Source: Ancylobacter crimeensis (lineage in GTDB: Bacteria > Pseudomonadota > Alphaproteobacteria > Rhizobiales > Xanthobacteraceae). Taken from it: a stretch of DNA of 64,000 nt. Shown here one piece after another: positions 1-8,776 of this stretch (position 1 is the stretch's first letter; each line of letters starts with the position of its first letter). The position numbers and the translations under genes are program-made. The stretch lies in the NCBI RefSeq assembly GCF_023016805.1, contig NZ_JALKCH010000008.1, positions 1 through 64,000 on the forward strand, given 5' to 3'. The notes beneath the pieces were generated by a model. The model ran no database searches, was not told where the DNA came from, and saw nothing but the letters and a program-made list of their open reading frames with translations.

Positions 1-1
1 C

Positions 2-49
2 GAGATCGCACCCCAGCTCACCGACGAAATCCGGAAGGCCAAGGGCTGA
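2..49 (+). CDS. 3' end of an upstream gene, possibly electron transfer flavoprotein alpha subunit
   Basis: Only the last 15 codons are inside the window, reading EIAPQLTDEIRKAKG and then TGA. The idea that this is etfA rests mainly on context: in many Hyphomicrobiales an etfB-etfA pair lies directly upstream of the 3-hydroxybutyryl-CoA dehydrogenase gene that follows here, and EtfA ends in a short acidic/basic helix compatible with this tail. The fragment is too short to identify on its own. Confidence 0.4.
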   Translation, partial: EIAPQLTDEIRKAKG

Positions 50-80
50 GGCGTTCCGGCTGGGGCGGATCAGGTCCCTT

Positions 81-99
81 TCCGGGGCGCGGCCCCGGA
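81..99 (+). other. GC-rich intergenic hairpin before hbdA
   Basis: Two 8-base arms, TCCGGGGC and GCCCCGGA, flank a GCG loop. A second, weaker hairpin (AGGCCC/GGGCCT) follows at 122-141. Neither is followed by a T-run, so this looks more like an RNA-stabilising or attenuating structure between two cotranscribed genes than a complete intrinsic terminator. Confidence 0.6.
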
Positions 100-230
100 C
101 CGCAGGCAGGATGACATGATTAGGCCCGTATGAAGGGGCCTGTATGATAAGACGGTCGGCGCAGGGCGATGCCCCGGCGCCGGCCGGGACGGACGATCAG
201 GACGAGCGAGCAGGATTGCAGGCGGGCACC

Positions 231-1112
231 ATGGCATTCGAGATCAAGCGCATCGGCATCATCGGCGCCGGCCAGATGGGGAACGGTATTGCGCATGTCT
301 GCGCGCTCGCCGGCTACGACGTGGTGCTGAACGACATCTCGCCGGACCGCATCAGGGCCGGCCTCGCCACCATCAACGGCAATATGGTGCGGCAGGTCGC
401 CAAGGGCCTGTATGACGAGGACGAGAAGCAGCGGGCGCTGTCCCGGATCTCCGGCGCCGACAGCTATACCGGACTGGACGATGCCGATCTCGTGATCGAG
501 GCGGCGGTGGAGAAGGAAGAGGTCAAGCGCCGCATCTTCTCCGAAGTGTGCCCGCATCTGAAGCCGGAGGCGATCCTCGCCACCAACACGTCCTCCATCT
601 CCATCACCCGGCTCGCCTCCACCACCGACCGGCCGGAGCGCTTCATCGGCATTCACTTCATGAATCCGGTGCCGCTGATGCAGCTCGTTGAGCTGGTGCG
701 CGGCATCGCGACCGAGGACGAGACCTTCGATTCATCGAAGGAATTCGTCACCCGCATCGGCAAGACCTATGCGGTGTCGGAGGACTTCCCCGCCTTCATG
801 GTCAACCGCATCCTGCTGCCGATGATCAACGAGGCGATCTACACGCTCTATGAGGGCGTCGGCTCGGTGGATGCGATCGACACCGCGATGCGGCTCGGCG
901 CCAACCACCCGATGGGCCCGCTGCAGCTCGCCGACTTCATCGGGCTGGATACGTGCCTCTCCATCATGCAGGTGCTGCATGAGGGGCTGGCCGATTCGAA
1001 GTACCGGCCCTGCCCGCTGCTGGTGAAGTATGTCGAGGCCGGCTGGCTCGGCCGCAAGACCCAGCGTGGCTTCTACGATTATCGCGGCGAGAAGCCGGTC
1101 CCGACGCGCTGA
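231..1112 (+). CDS. hbdA: 3-hydroxybutyryl-CoA dehydrogenase
   Basis: A 293-residue NAD(P)-dependent 3-hydroxyacyl-CoA dehydrogenase that interconverts 3-hydroxybutyryl-CoA and acetoacetyl-CoA in the cytosol, serving short-chain fatty acid or polyhydroxybutyrate metabolism. The N-terminal Rossmann fold opens with IGIIGAGQMGNGIA at about residues 8-21. ATNTSSISIT and the catalytic-region HFMNPVPLM follow, and the C-terminal helical domain carries NRILLPMINEA and GANHPMGPLQLADFIGLD. The length matches the family. An in-frame ATG at 144 would add 29 low-complexity residues before the usual start, so ATG 231 is preferred. The probable etfA just upstream fits a pathway that passes acyl-CoA electrons to ETF. 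Confidence 0.93.
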   Translation: MAFEIKRIGIIGAGQMGNGIAHVCALAGYDVVLNDISPDRIRAGLATINGNMVRQVAKGLYDEDEKQRALSRISGADSYTGLDDADLVIEAAVEKEEVKRRIFSEVCPHLKPEAILATNTSSISITRLASTTDRPERFIGIHFMNPVPLMQLVELVRGIATEDETFDSSKEFVTRIGKTYAVSEDFPAFMVNRILLPMINEAIYTLYEGVGSVDAIDTAMRLGANHPMGPLQLADFIGLDTCLSIMQVLHEGLADSKYRPCPLLVKYVEAGWLGRKTQRGFYDYRGEKPVPTR

Positions 1113-1114
1113 TC

Positions 1115-2644
1115 TCAGCCGGATCGGAAGTCCGGGAACAGCGTGCCGGCATAGAAGCGCGGCGCGCCGCGGGCATGGGCGGCGGCGACCTGGAAGGCGG
1201 TGACGTCGTCCAGCGTGTCGGCGACGATCTGCAGCCCGACCGGCATGTTCTGTGGCCCCATCCCCGCCGGCGCCGCCACCACCGGATAGCGGCCGAGCAG
1301 GTTCCACGGCCAGGTGAGAGCGAAGCTGAGCCCCTTCACCGCCGTGCCGCCGATCCTCACTGCGTCGCTGGCGGGGTCCATGCCGTGCGCGGCGGGGATC
1401 AGCGGCGTGCCCAGTGTCGGCATGACGAGGGCCTTGAAGCCGCGGGTGAAGACCTTCTCCTGCACGCTCCGGTGATAGGTGGCCAGCACGTCCTCCGCGG
1501 CCACCAGCGCTTGCGGCCCGAGGCGACCCTTCACGCCGTCCAGCATCTGCGCGACATAGGGTGTGAGCTTTTCGCGATGGGCCGCCGCCTCGCCCAGCAT
1601 GCCGCCCATGCTGGTGGAGAACAGCCCGGCGAGGAAGACCGGCATGTCCCCGGCGCGGAAGCCGAGGTCCACCCGCTCGATCCGCGCCCCCTGCCCTTCG
1701 AGCTGCTGCAGCGCCTGCTCGATCGCCGCCGTCACCGCCGGATCGAGCGGCGTCAACCCGGCGCCAGGATCGTAGGCGAGCGTCCAGCCGGCGATGTCGT
1801 CATAGCTCGCGGGGAAATCGAGCCGCGGGCGCAGCGAGGAATGCACCGCCGGATGCGGGCCGACCATGTGCTGCGTCAGCAGGTTCAGGTCGTCGAAGGT
1901 GCGCGCCAGCGGGCCCTCGGTCTCATAGGGGACCTCGCTGGTCGGGATGCGGCCGAAGGGGGCCTTGAAGCCGTAGAGCCCGCATTGCGAGGCGGGGATG
2001 CGGATCGAGCCGCCCATGTCGGAGCCGAGCGCCAGCGTGGTGAAGCCCGCTGCCAGCGCCGCGCCCGACCCGCCCGACGAGCCGCCGGGGCTGAAGGCGA
2101 AGTTCCACGGATTGCGGGTGACGCCCCACAGCCGGGTCGCGGTCGTCATCCAGCTGTAGAGCTCCGGGACCGTGGTCTGGATGTGGAACACCGCGCCGGC
2201 GGCGCGCAGCCGCTCGATCACCGGATGATCGGCGGTGTCGGGCGGCGCGTCCTTCAGCATCAGCGTGCCCATGGTGGTGACCCACCCCTTCACCGCATAT
2301 TCGTCCTTCACCGCGATGGTGAGGCCGTCCAGCGGCCGGGGCTCGCCGGCGCGGTAGCGGACCTCGCTCGCCTTCGCGCCGGCGCGGGCCTCGTCGAAAT
2401 GGCGATAGGTGATGCAGTTGACCCCGGCGTTCAGCGCCTCGATCCGCCGGATCTGCGCCTCCAGAACCTCGACCGGCGAGATCTCGCGGCTGCGGAAGCG
2501 GGCCAGCAGTTCGCCGGCGGAGAGGTAGCAGGGCTCATCCGCGGCGTGGGCCTCGCCGATGATGACGGGCGCGAACCGATCGGCCAGCAGTCCGGCACAG
2601 GCCAGGCCGGCAGAGCGCGCGAGCAGGCTGCGGCGGTTCAGCAT
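1115..2644 (-). CDS. Exported amidase of the amidase-signature family
   Basis: A 509-residue amidase-signature enzyme that hydrolyses a carboxamide bond; the substrate cannot be read from sequence. The Ser-cisSer-Lys triad is intact: K113 in IAVKDEY, S189 in GGSSGGS and S213 in SDMGGSIRIPAS, with spacing typical of the family. The N-terminus (NRRSLLAR followed by a hydrophobic stretch and EAHA/AD) looks like a twin-arginine signal peptide cleaved near residue 34, implying periplasmic action. That is unusual, because the best known relatives (GatA, AtzF, cytosolic amidases) are not exported. It converges on hbdA with a 2-base gap, and the EamA exporter lies upstream on the same strand. Family assignment is secure. 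Confidence 0.88.
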   Translation of the reverse strand: MLNRRSLLARSAGLACAGLLADRFAPVIIGEAHAADEPCYLSAGELLARFRSREISPVEVLEAQIRRIEALNAGVNCITYRHFDEARAGAKASEVRYRAGEPRPLDGLTIAVKDEYAVKGWVTTMGTLMLKDAPPDTADHPVIERLRAAGAVFHIQTTVPELYSWMTTATRLWGVTRNPWNFAFSPGGSSGGSGAALAAGFTTLALGSDMGGSIRIPASQCGLYGFKAPFGRIPTSEVPYETEGPLARTFDDLNLLTQHMVGPHPAVHSSLRPRLDFPASYDDIAGWTLAYDPGAGLTPLDPAVTAAIEQALQQLEGQGARIERVDLGFRAGDMPVFLAGLFSTSMGGMLGEAAAHREKLTPYVAQMLDGVKGRLGPQALVAAEDVLATYHRSVQEKVFTRGFKALVMPTLGTPLIPAAHGMDPASDAVRIGGTAVKGLSFALTWPWNLLGRYPVVAAPAGMGPQNMPVGLQIVADTLDDVTAFQVAAAHARGAPRFYAGTLFPDFRSG

Positions 2645-2715
2645 CGTGGCGTCCTCCCGGCGGGAGGAGGCAGCATCTCACATCGGCGAGGCCGGGCAAG
2701 GGGCCTGACCTTGCG

Positions 2716-3693
2716 TCAGCGGTGCCGCATCCGGCCGCGAAGCCGGCGCCAGGGCCGGCCGTCGATCGCGGCGAGCCCGAGGGCGATGAGGCCGAAACCG
2801 GCGAGGCTTTCCGTGCTCAGCCGCTCGCCGAGCACCAGCGCGCCGAGCAGGATCGCGCTGACCGGCACCAGCAGCGTCACGAGCGAGATGTTGGTCGCGC
2901 CGTTCCGCCCGAGGATGCGGAAATAGAGGATATAGGCGAAGGCGGTCGAGACCACGGCGAGCCCGAGCGTCGCCGCCGCCACATGCGGCGAGGGCACCGC
3001 CTGCTGCCAGGGCGGGGTGAACAGCAGCACCGCCGGCAGCAGGATGAGGCTGGCGGCGGAGAGCTGGCCGGCCGCCGTCAGCATCGGCGGCAGGCCGCGC
3101 AGCCGGCGGCCGAACACCGCGGTGATACCATAGGAGAGCGCCGCGCCGATGCAGGCGAGCTGGGCGAGGAGATCGGTGCCGAGCTGATCGAGCAGATGCG
3201 GGCCGATCATCGTCACCACGCCGGCGAAACCGAGCACGATGCCGGCGAGCCGGCCGCCGGAGATTTTCTCGTCGCGGGTGAAGAGGTGCGCCACCAGCAA
3301 GGTGAAGAGCGGCGTGGTGGCGTTGAGGATGGAGGCAAGGCCGCTTTGAATGTGGGTCTGCGCCCAGAACAACAGGGTGAAGGGCACCGCGCTGTTGAAC
3401 AGCCCCATGAACAGGAACGCCCCGATCGTCGCCGGGCCGACGCGCCTCAGCCCGCCGCGCGCTGCCAGCACCGCGAGCAGCACCAGCGCCGCCACGCTGA
3501 CGCGGATGAAGACCAGCAGCAGCGGAGGCACCTCCACCACCGCCACCTTGGCGAAGAAGAACGAGCCGCCCCAGATCACCGAAAGCAGCAGCAGCGTCGC
3601 CCAATCCAGTGCCGCCATCGGCGCGGGAGCGGAGGCTGGCGCAGGCGCGGGTCTGGCAGGCGGGGCGGAGGACGATGCGGCGGACATGCTCAT
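2716..3693 (-). CDS. EamA/DMT-family transporter
   Basis: A 325-residue inner-membrane protein with ten predicted helices in two EamA repeats, the drug/metabolite exporter fold. The first repeat begins with LLLLSVIWGGSFFFAK, and the second contains the ALSYGITAVFGRRL and STAFAYILYFRILGRNGA segments, the latter typical of the second EamA unit. Such proteins export amino acids, nucleosides or drugs, and the substrate is not predictable here. The reading frame is open to 3831, but the extra 46 residues are Arg-rich and unlike the family. ATG 3693 (MSMSAASS) or ATG 3687 is the likely start, although the Ala/Pro leader before the first helix means an inner start at 3618 remains possible. Confidence 0.85.
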   Translation of the reverse strand: MSMSAASSSAPPARPAPAPASAPAPMAALDWATLLLLSVIWGGSFFFAKVAVVEVPPLLLVFIRVSVAALVLLAVLAARGGLRRVGPATIGAFLFMGLFNSAVPFTLLFWAQTHIQSGLASILNATTPLFTLLVAHLFTRDEKISGGRLAGIVLGFAGVVTMIGPHLLDQLGTDLLAQLACIGAALSYGITAVFGRRLRGLPPMLTAAGQLSAASLILLPAVLLFTPPWQQAVPSPHVAAATLGLAVVSTAFAYILYFRILGRNGATNISLVTLLVPVSAILLGALVLGERLSTESLAGFGLIALGLAAIDGRPWRRLRGRMRHR

Positions 3694-4830
3694 GCTTCGC
3701 AGCAGGCGACGGGAGCGCGCTCGGTAGCACCGCGGACCGCTTCCGGTCGAGAGGGCGCGCAGGAAAGCGGTTGGCGCGGGGATGCGTGGGACGACCCGCA
3801 ACCCGCCCTGCACCTGTCTTTCCCTTCCCATCGGCCTGCGATGGTCACGCGAGGGACCAGCGCCGGACGGTCCTGGATGACAGGGACAGGGTTCGCACCT
3901 CGGCGATAGCTTCCTGTCTCGTCCCGCTTGCGACGTGCATCGTTACGGGATGCGTTTCGGCCTCGCGAGCCGCCGGAAGGGCCATGCGCGATGCCGGCTT
4001 GCGCTGGGTCTCGTGCCCGCCGACAGGCGCAGGGAAGGCAGACCGGAACGAGACGGCCGTTCAGCGCAGTATCGGCTCAACCGCGCGCGTCGTCATCCGG
4101 TCGGCACCACTGCATCGGTGGCAGGCGGGGACGTGGCCGGGCTTTCCTGGTCTCCTCCGCCCGAAGGCCGCCGACACGGGCGTGCGACGTCCGGGGCCGG
4201 CTCAGACGGCGGGGCGAGAGGCGGCAGCACGAAGATAACGGGCGGGCCACGCCCGGGGGCCGGTGCGGACCCACCGGTCCTCATGCGCCGGGACCTCGTC
4301 CCGTTTATCGCCCGGTGGGAAGCCGCTTTACGGTGAGCGGGTCGGGGAGCTTTCGTTGACGCGCGACGTGGGACCCGGAACCTGGGACCCGGAACCTGGG
4401 ACCCGGAACCTGGGACCCGGAACCTGGGACCCGGAACCTGGGACCCGCGATTTGGGACCCGCGGCCTGGGGTGAGCGACCGGCACTCCGGGGGCCACCCG
4501 ATGCCGGCGCGGAAGGAAGGGGGCATCCCTATTCGCCCGGGCGGCCTAAGCCGATGAAGGTTCGCGCGGCGCCCGGAGGCGATCCTTTCAGCCCTCCCCG
4601 TTCGGTATGCGATCCGGTTCCCCGCCGGAGGTGGCCGCAGCCGGGTTGGCGAACGCGGCAGGGACGAGAAGCTTCTCCCGGGCCTGCGCCTCCCACGAAG
4701 CCGGATGCGAAGCCGGATGTGTTCGGGAAAAGCCCCGCCCGCCTTGATCCGGGCGCGTTCCGACCCGACTGTCGCTCATCCGCGCCGCCCACGATTCCCC
4801 TTGCGCCCCACTCCCACGAGCCCCGCCCGC
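3694..4830. other. Gene-free kilobase between eamA and chaC
   Basis: No open frame here resembles a protein: candidate translations are Arg/Pro/Gly-rich and several overlapping frames are equally open, as expected by chance in GC-rich DNA. The region holds the 14-bp tandem array at 4370-4467 and a short direct repeat of GAAGCCGGAT near 4700. It must contain the upstream promoter signals for both divergent genes, but I cannot point to a convincing -35/-10 pair. Confidence 0.6.
4370..4467. repeat. 14-bp tandem repeat array, seven units
   Basis: The unit GGGACCCGGAACCT occurs five times without a mismatch from 4370 to 4439. Two degenerate units follow (GGGACCCGCGATTT and GGGACCCGCGGCCT) up to 4467. 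Because 14 is not a multiple of 3 and the flanks are not coding, this is a non-coding minisatellite. The perfect copies with decayed copies at one end suggest recent expansion by slippage or unequal recombination. Confidence 0.95.
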
Positions 4831-5400
4831 ATGAGCCCCGGCATGACCGCGACCGACGCCCCGCCTTCCCTCGCACCGCCCGCGCACGATCTCTGGGTGT
4901 TCGGCTATGGCTCGCTGATGTGGAAGCCGGGCTTCGATTTCGAGGAGCGCGCGCCGGCGCGGCTGATCGGGGCGCATCGCTCGCTCTGCGTTCTGTCGGT
5001 GCACTGGCGCGGCACCCCGGAGCAGCCGGGGCTGGTGCTGGGGCTCGATCGCGGCGGGGCCTGCCTCGGCGTCGCCTTCCGGGTGGCGGCGGCAAAGGCG
5101 GCGGAGGTGACCGATTATCTGCGCGAGCGCGAGCAGGTGACCAACATCTATCGCGAGGCGACGCGGCAGGTCTGGCTGAAGGATGGCAGCGCGCGGCAGG
5201 TGCCGGCGCTGGTGTTCCTCGTCGATCGCGGCCACACCCAGTATGCGGGGGCGCTCGATCGCGAGAAGCGGCTGGAACTGGTGCGGCGCGGCCACGGCCA
5301 TGGCGGGCCGAACCCGGATTACGTTCGGGCGACGCGCGACCACCTCACGGAACTCGGCATTCGCGATCCCGAGCTGGACTGGATCGCCGAGCGGTTGTGA
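4831..5400 (+). CDS. chaC: ChaC-type gamma-glutamylcyclotransferase
   Basis: A 189-residue cytosolic enzyme of the ChaC branch, which cleaves glutathione to 5-oxoproline and Cys-Gly. The nucleotide-like substrate loop VFGYGSLMWKPGF sits at about residues 23-35, and the acidic catalytic residue expected in the YLREREQ segment is at E99 or E101. The C-terminal RGHGHGGPNPDYV and LTELGIRDPELDWI stretches are also typical. The frame is open upstream to 4705, but those residues have no family character. ATG 4831 or ATG 4843 is the start. It is transcribed away from the gene-free region and converges on the small gene at 5433. Confidence 0.9.
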   Translation: MSPGMTATDAPPSLAPPAHDLWVFGYGSLMWKPGFDFEERAPARLIGAHRSLCVLSVHWRGTPEQPGLVLGLDRGGACLGVAFRVAAAKAAEVTDYLREREQVTNIYREATRQVWLKDGSARQVPALVFLVDRGHTQYAGALDREKRLELVRRGHGHGGPNPDYVRATRDHLTELGIRDPELDWIAERL

Positions 5401-5432
5401 GGCCCGGCATCCGGCTTCGCTCTCCCCATCCG

Positions 5433-5780
5433 TCAGAGCGGAGCGAGCGGGCCGCTTTCCATCTCGGGCAGCGCCTGTGCCAGGCTCTCGCCGGGCGGCA
5501 GGATGCGCAGGTGGATTTCCTCGGCCCCGAAAAGCCGTGCCGCCTCATGGGCGCCGCCGCCGGAGGGGCCGGCCCACGTCACCACGCAGCGGTCCTTCTC
5601 GCGGCGCACCGCGAGGGCCACCGCGCCCGGATAGTCCGGCGCCTCGGTGGCGGCATAGACCGAGTAGACCTGCCGCCTCCCGTCCGGCCCGCGCCACAGG
5701 CGGAAGCGGGAGGAGAGGCCGGTAGCCGCGGCTGCTGCCAGCGGACCGTCGTCGAGAAGCGATTCGGTTGGCATCATCAT
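5433..5780 (-). CDS. Conserved-looking small hypothetical protein
   Basis: A 115-residue protein whose family I do not recognise. The middle (RFRLWRGPDGRRQVYSVYA, then YPGAVALAVRREKDR and VVTWAG) has alternating hydrophobic residues suggesting a small beta-sheet domain. The end (HLRILPPGESLAQALPEME) looks helical. There is no signal peptide, membrane segment or Cys/His cluster. Codon use is like its neighbours, which supports it being real. It lies convergent to chaC and upstream of ydcF on the same strand. Confidence 0.6.
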   Translation of the reverse strand: MMMPTESLLDDGPLAAAAATGLSSRFRLWRGPDGRRQVYSVYAATEAPDYPGAVALAVRREKDRCVVTWAGPSGGGAHEAARLFGAEEIHLRILPPGESLAQALPEMESGPLAPL

Positions 5781-5929
5781 GGGAACAAATCTAGAACACG
5801 GTTACAGGACGTCAATGGCGACACGGGGCGCCTGAGCGTCGGGTTGCGCGAGGGCTCTGCCTGACCGAATCCGCAACCGTGTGGTTTTGTTCCCGTATTT
5901 TCCGCGTTCCCGCGCTGTTCACGGCTCTT

Positions 5930-6625
5930 TTACTGGGCCCGGCGGGCCTCTTCCTGCGTCGTCGCCGGCAGCAGGCGGATCTTGGCGTTGGCGGCGAGGT
6001 ACTTCACATATTCGAGAACCAGCAGCCGCAGCGAGGCCGGGCTGGTCCACCACGGCTCGTTCTTCAGGTTCTGCGACACCACGGGGTAGGCGATCATCTC
6101 GATCTCGGGCGCGGCGCGGCGCAGCTCCACCAGCGCGCGCGGCATGTGCCAGGTCGAGGTGACCACGATCAGCGAGCGGAAGCCGAGATGCCGCGCCCAG
6201 GCGGCGGTTTCCAGCGCGTTGCCGCGGGTGTTGAGCGCCGACTTGCCGATATCGACGCAGCAGGTCAGCGCGGTCTCCTCGGCCGGCACGTTGCGGGCGA
6301 TCTCGCCGAGCGTCGTGTCGCGGTGCACGCCGGTGATGAGCAGGCGCCGGCCGCGGCCTTCGGTCAGCAGGTTGGTGGCGTCCACCAGCCGGTCCGAGCC
6401 ACCGGTGAGCACGACGATGCCGTCGGCGTCGCGGGCGAGCGGCACCTCCTCGATCTGGATCGCCGAGGCGAAGACGAGGAAGCCGGCCAGCAGTGCCAGC
6501 ACTCCCATGACCGCGAAGAGGGCAAGGAGTTGCAGGATGCGGACCCGCCGCCGCGGCCGGGTGCGGATGCGGGCCGGAGCGGTTGCGGATGCGGGTTCGG
6601 GGGCGTCGGGACCGGGCACGGACAT
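5930..6625 (-). CDS. YdcF/ElyC-family (DUF218) membrane-anchored protein
   Basis: A 231-residue protein with an Arg-rich N-terminus, one transmembrane helix at about residues 28-53 (LLALFAVMGVLALLAGFLVF) and a DUF218 domain. The conserved motifs are IVVLTGGSDRL, LLITGVH, ALNTRGNALETAAWA and VVTSTWHMPRA. Relatives such as ElyC influence peptidoglycan precursor or envelope homeostasis, though the biochemical reaction is not settled. It follows ftsX at about 116 bases on the same strand, an arrangement common in this order, which suggests an envelope or division-linked role. Confidence 0.85.
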   Translation of the reverse strand: MSVPGPDAPEPASATAPARIRTRPRRRVRILQLLALFAVMGVLALLAGFLVFASAIQIEEVPLARDADGIVVLTGGSDRLVDATNLLTEGRGRRLLITGVHRDTTLGEIARNVPAEETALTCCVDIGKSALNTRGNALETAAWARHLGFRSLIVVTSTWHMPRALVELRRAAPEIEMIAYPVVSQNLKNEPWWTSPASLRLLVLEYVKYLAANAKIRLLPATTQEEARRAQ

Positions 6626-6741
6626 GGCACGGCCTCACGCCGGCCCCGGCCGGAGGAAGGCCGGGACGGTACGGGCTGTGCTGGCGTGTGCGCCTCTCGC
6701 GCGTGCCTGACGCAATCCTGTTTCCACTTCTGCCGTGACGA

Positions 6742-7878
6742 TCAGCTGATTCGCCGCAGCGTACGGTACACCGTCACCCGCGAGGTGATCGACGTGACGA
6801 GCGCGACCATCACCACCGCCCCGGCGATGCCGCCATAGCCGTAAAGATCCAGGTGCAGCGAGCCGACCAGCGTGTCGGTGGGCTGGTCGCCGCCGCCGCC
6901 GAGCCAGCCGGGCAGGGTCGAGAACAGGAAGAAGGCCGCCATCGCCGCCACGCCGCCGATGATGCCGCCCCTGAGCCCGACATGCAGGAAATGCTGCTGG
7001 AACTCGGCGGCGATGAAGCCGTCATGCGCGCCGACGAAGTGCAGCACTTCCACGATCGGCCGCGCCGCCGCCACTGCCGCGCGGGTGGCGAACACCACCG
7101 AAAGCACCGTCGCCGCCGAGACGAGAGCCAGCACCGACAGCCCGATGATCATTGCGGTGCGTCCGGTTCCGGCCAGCCGGTCGCTCCATTGCCGGTGGTC
7201 GTCGAGGCTGGCGGAAGGCACTTCGCTGGACAGGCCGTCGCGCAATTGGGTGATGGTGTCGGCGGTTGCCGAACTCGCGAGCGCGACCACCACCATGCGC
7301 GGCAGGGGCAGGCTCGCCACGTCGAGACCGGCGCCGAGCCAGGGTTCCAGCAGCGCCGCGGTCTCCGCCGCCGGCATGATGCGGGCGCCGGCGACGCCGG
7401 GCACCTTCTGCGCCACCTGCTGCGACTTCGCCAGCGCGGCGTCCATGTCGAGGCCGTCCGCGGGGCGGATCTGGATGGTGGTTTCGCGCCCGATGTCGGC
7501 GCTCCATTCGCTCATCATGCCGCGCACCGCTGCCACCGAGCCGATGGTGAAGGCGGCGAGGAAGGTCATGATCGCCACCACCGCGATCAGCGCGCTGGAG
7601 GCGATGGTAGAGCTCGGCACGATGGGCTCACGCGGGGTGCGCCGGCGGGTGGAGGCCTCGCGGGACGACCGTTCGCGGGTCTCGGCGTCGTCCAGCACCG
7701 CGAGATGCACCGCGTCCTCGTCCGCGCCGCGCTCGGACAGCAGCGGGGTGGTGGCGGAGACGATGCCGCGCATGGGATCGCGCGCGCCGTCCTGCGCGCC
7801 CTCTGCCGCGCGATCGCCGTTCCATCTGCCGCCCGACGTGCTCATGCCGCGGCCTTCCCTGTCCCCGCGCTCACTCAT
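6742..7878 (-). CDS. ftsX: Cell division ABC transporter permease FtsX
   Basis: A 378-residue inner-membrane partner of FtsE. FtsEX transmits ATP hydrolysis across the membrane to activate septal murein hydrolases through EnvC-type proteins. An unusually long charged N-terminal cytoplasmic tail (about 95 residues) precedes the first helix (IASSALIAVVAIMTFLAAF). A periplasmic domain of about 110 residues and three C-terminal helices follow, with FVGAHDGFIAAEFQQHFL as the FtsX-type coupling segment. ATG 7878 overlaps the end of ftsE by 8 bases, indicating translational coupling. An EnvC-like partner is encoded at 37947-39431. Confidence 0.92.
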   Translation of the reverse strand: MSERGDREGRGMSTSGGRWNGDRAAEGAQDGARDPMRGIVSATTPLLSERGADEDAVHLAVLDDAETRERSSREASTRRRTPREPIVPSSTIASSALIAVVAIMTFLAAFTIGSVAAVRGMMSEWSADIGRETTIQIRPADGLDMDAALAKSQQVAQKVPGVAGARIMPAAETAALLEPWLGAGLDVASLPLPRMVVVALASSATADTITQLRDGLSSEVPSASLDDHRQWSDRLAGTGRTAMIIGLSVLALVSAATVLSVVFATRAAVAAARPIVEVLHFVGAHDGFIAAEFQQHFLHVGLRGGIIGGVAAMAAFFLFSTLPGWLGGGGDQPTDTLVGSLHLDLYGYGGIAGAVVMVALVTSITSRVTVYRTLRRIS

Positions 7879-8530
7879 AGATGCGCAGCCGTCCATCCTG
7901 AAGCACCAGCCGGCGGGCGTCGAACTGGTCCATCAGGGCGATGTCGTGGGTGGCGATCAGCACCGAGGTGCCGGTCTTGTGCAGCTCGACGAAGAGCCGC
8001 AGCAGCCGGCGGGCGAGGCGCGGATCGACATTGCCGGTGGGCTCGTCGGCGAGCAGGATCTCGGGGCGCGAGATCAGCGCGCGGGCGATGGCGGCGCGCT
8101 GCTTTTCCCCGCCGGACAGCACCGGGGGCAGCACATGCATGTGCTCGCCCAGACCGACCCAGCCGAGCAGCTCGCGCACCTCGGCGGCGTAGCTTGCCTC
8201 CTCCATGCCCTGCACGCGCAGCGGCAGGGCGACGTTCTCATAGGTGGTGAGGTGGTCGAGCAGGCGGAAGTCCTGGAACACGATGCCGATGCGCCGGCGC
8301 AGTGCCGCCACCTGGTCCGGGCCCAGCGAGGCGACATCGCGGTCGAACATGGTGATGAGGCCGCGGGTCGGCTTCAGCGAGAGGAACAGCAGGCGCAAAA
8401 GCGTGGTCTTGCCGGCGCCGGAAGGGCCGGTGAGGAACTGGAAGGAATGCTGCGGGATGCCGAAGGTCACGTCCCTCAGCACCTCGGGACCCATGCCGTA
8501 GCGCAGGCCGACATTTTCGAACCGGACCAA
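7871..8530 (-). CDS. ftsE: Cell division ATP-binding protein FtsE
   Basis: A 219-residue ABC ATPase. It has Walker A GPSGAGKTT, Q-loop VFQDFRLL, signature LSGGEKQR, Walker B ILLADEPTGN and the switch His in IATHD. The frame stays open to 8953, but upstream residues are unrelated to the family. TTG at 8530, preceded by GAGGGAGAC at good spacing, gives the expected start (MVRFENVGLRYG) and the usual family length. It forms an operon with ftsX and is divergent from hpt. Confidence 0.94.
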   Translation of the reverse strand: MVRFENVGLRYGMGPEVLRDVTFGIPQHSFQFLTGPSGAGKTTLLRLLFLSLKPTRGLITMFDRDVASLGPDQVAALRRRIGIVFQDFRLLDHLTTYENVALPLRVQGMEEASYAAEVRELLGWVGLGEHMHVLPPVLSGGEKQRAAIARALISRPEILLADEPTGNVDPRLARRLLRLFVELHKTGTSVLIATHDIALMDQFDARRLVLQDGRLRIYE

Positions 8531-8776
8531 GACGTCTCCCTCGCCAGCCCCCGCGGAGCCGCGGCATGACCCCCGCCGGATGCGGGCACGCGCGCGGCGA
8601 TTCTGCCGGGTGACGTCTAACACACTGCAGCGGCGATGCGGCAAAAAGCGGGGCGGCGGGCCGGGCTGCGATGCCGCCCGCTGGACGGCGCGCCGCGCGC
8701 CCGGCATGGTGGCGCAGCGTCGCCGCCGGGGCTTTTCCCACGGCGGCTCCCGTCCGACATCGCCTGCGAGGAATTG

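Noticed and set aside
4263-5864. 533-codon frame containing a GPGTWDPEPGT repeat
   Set aside because: The protein repeat is only the 14-bp DNA repeat read in frame, and the frame then runs over chaC in a different reading frame.
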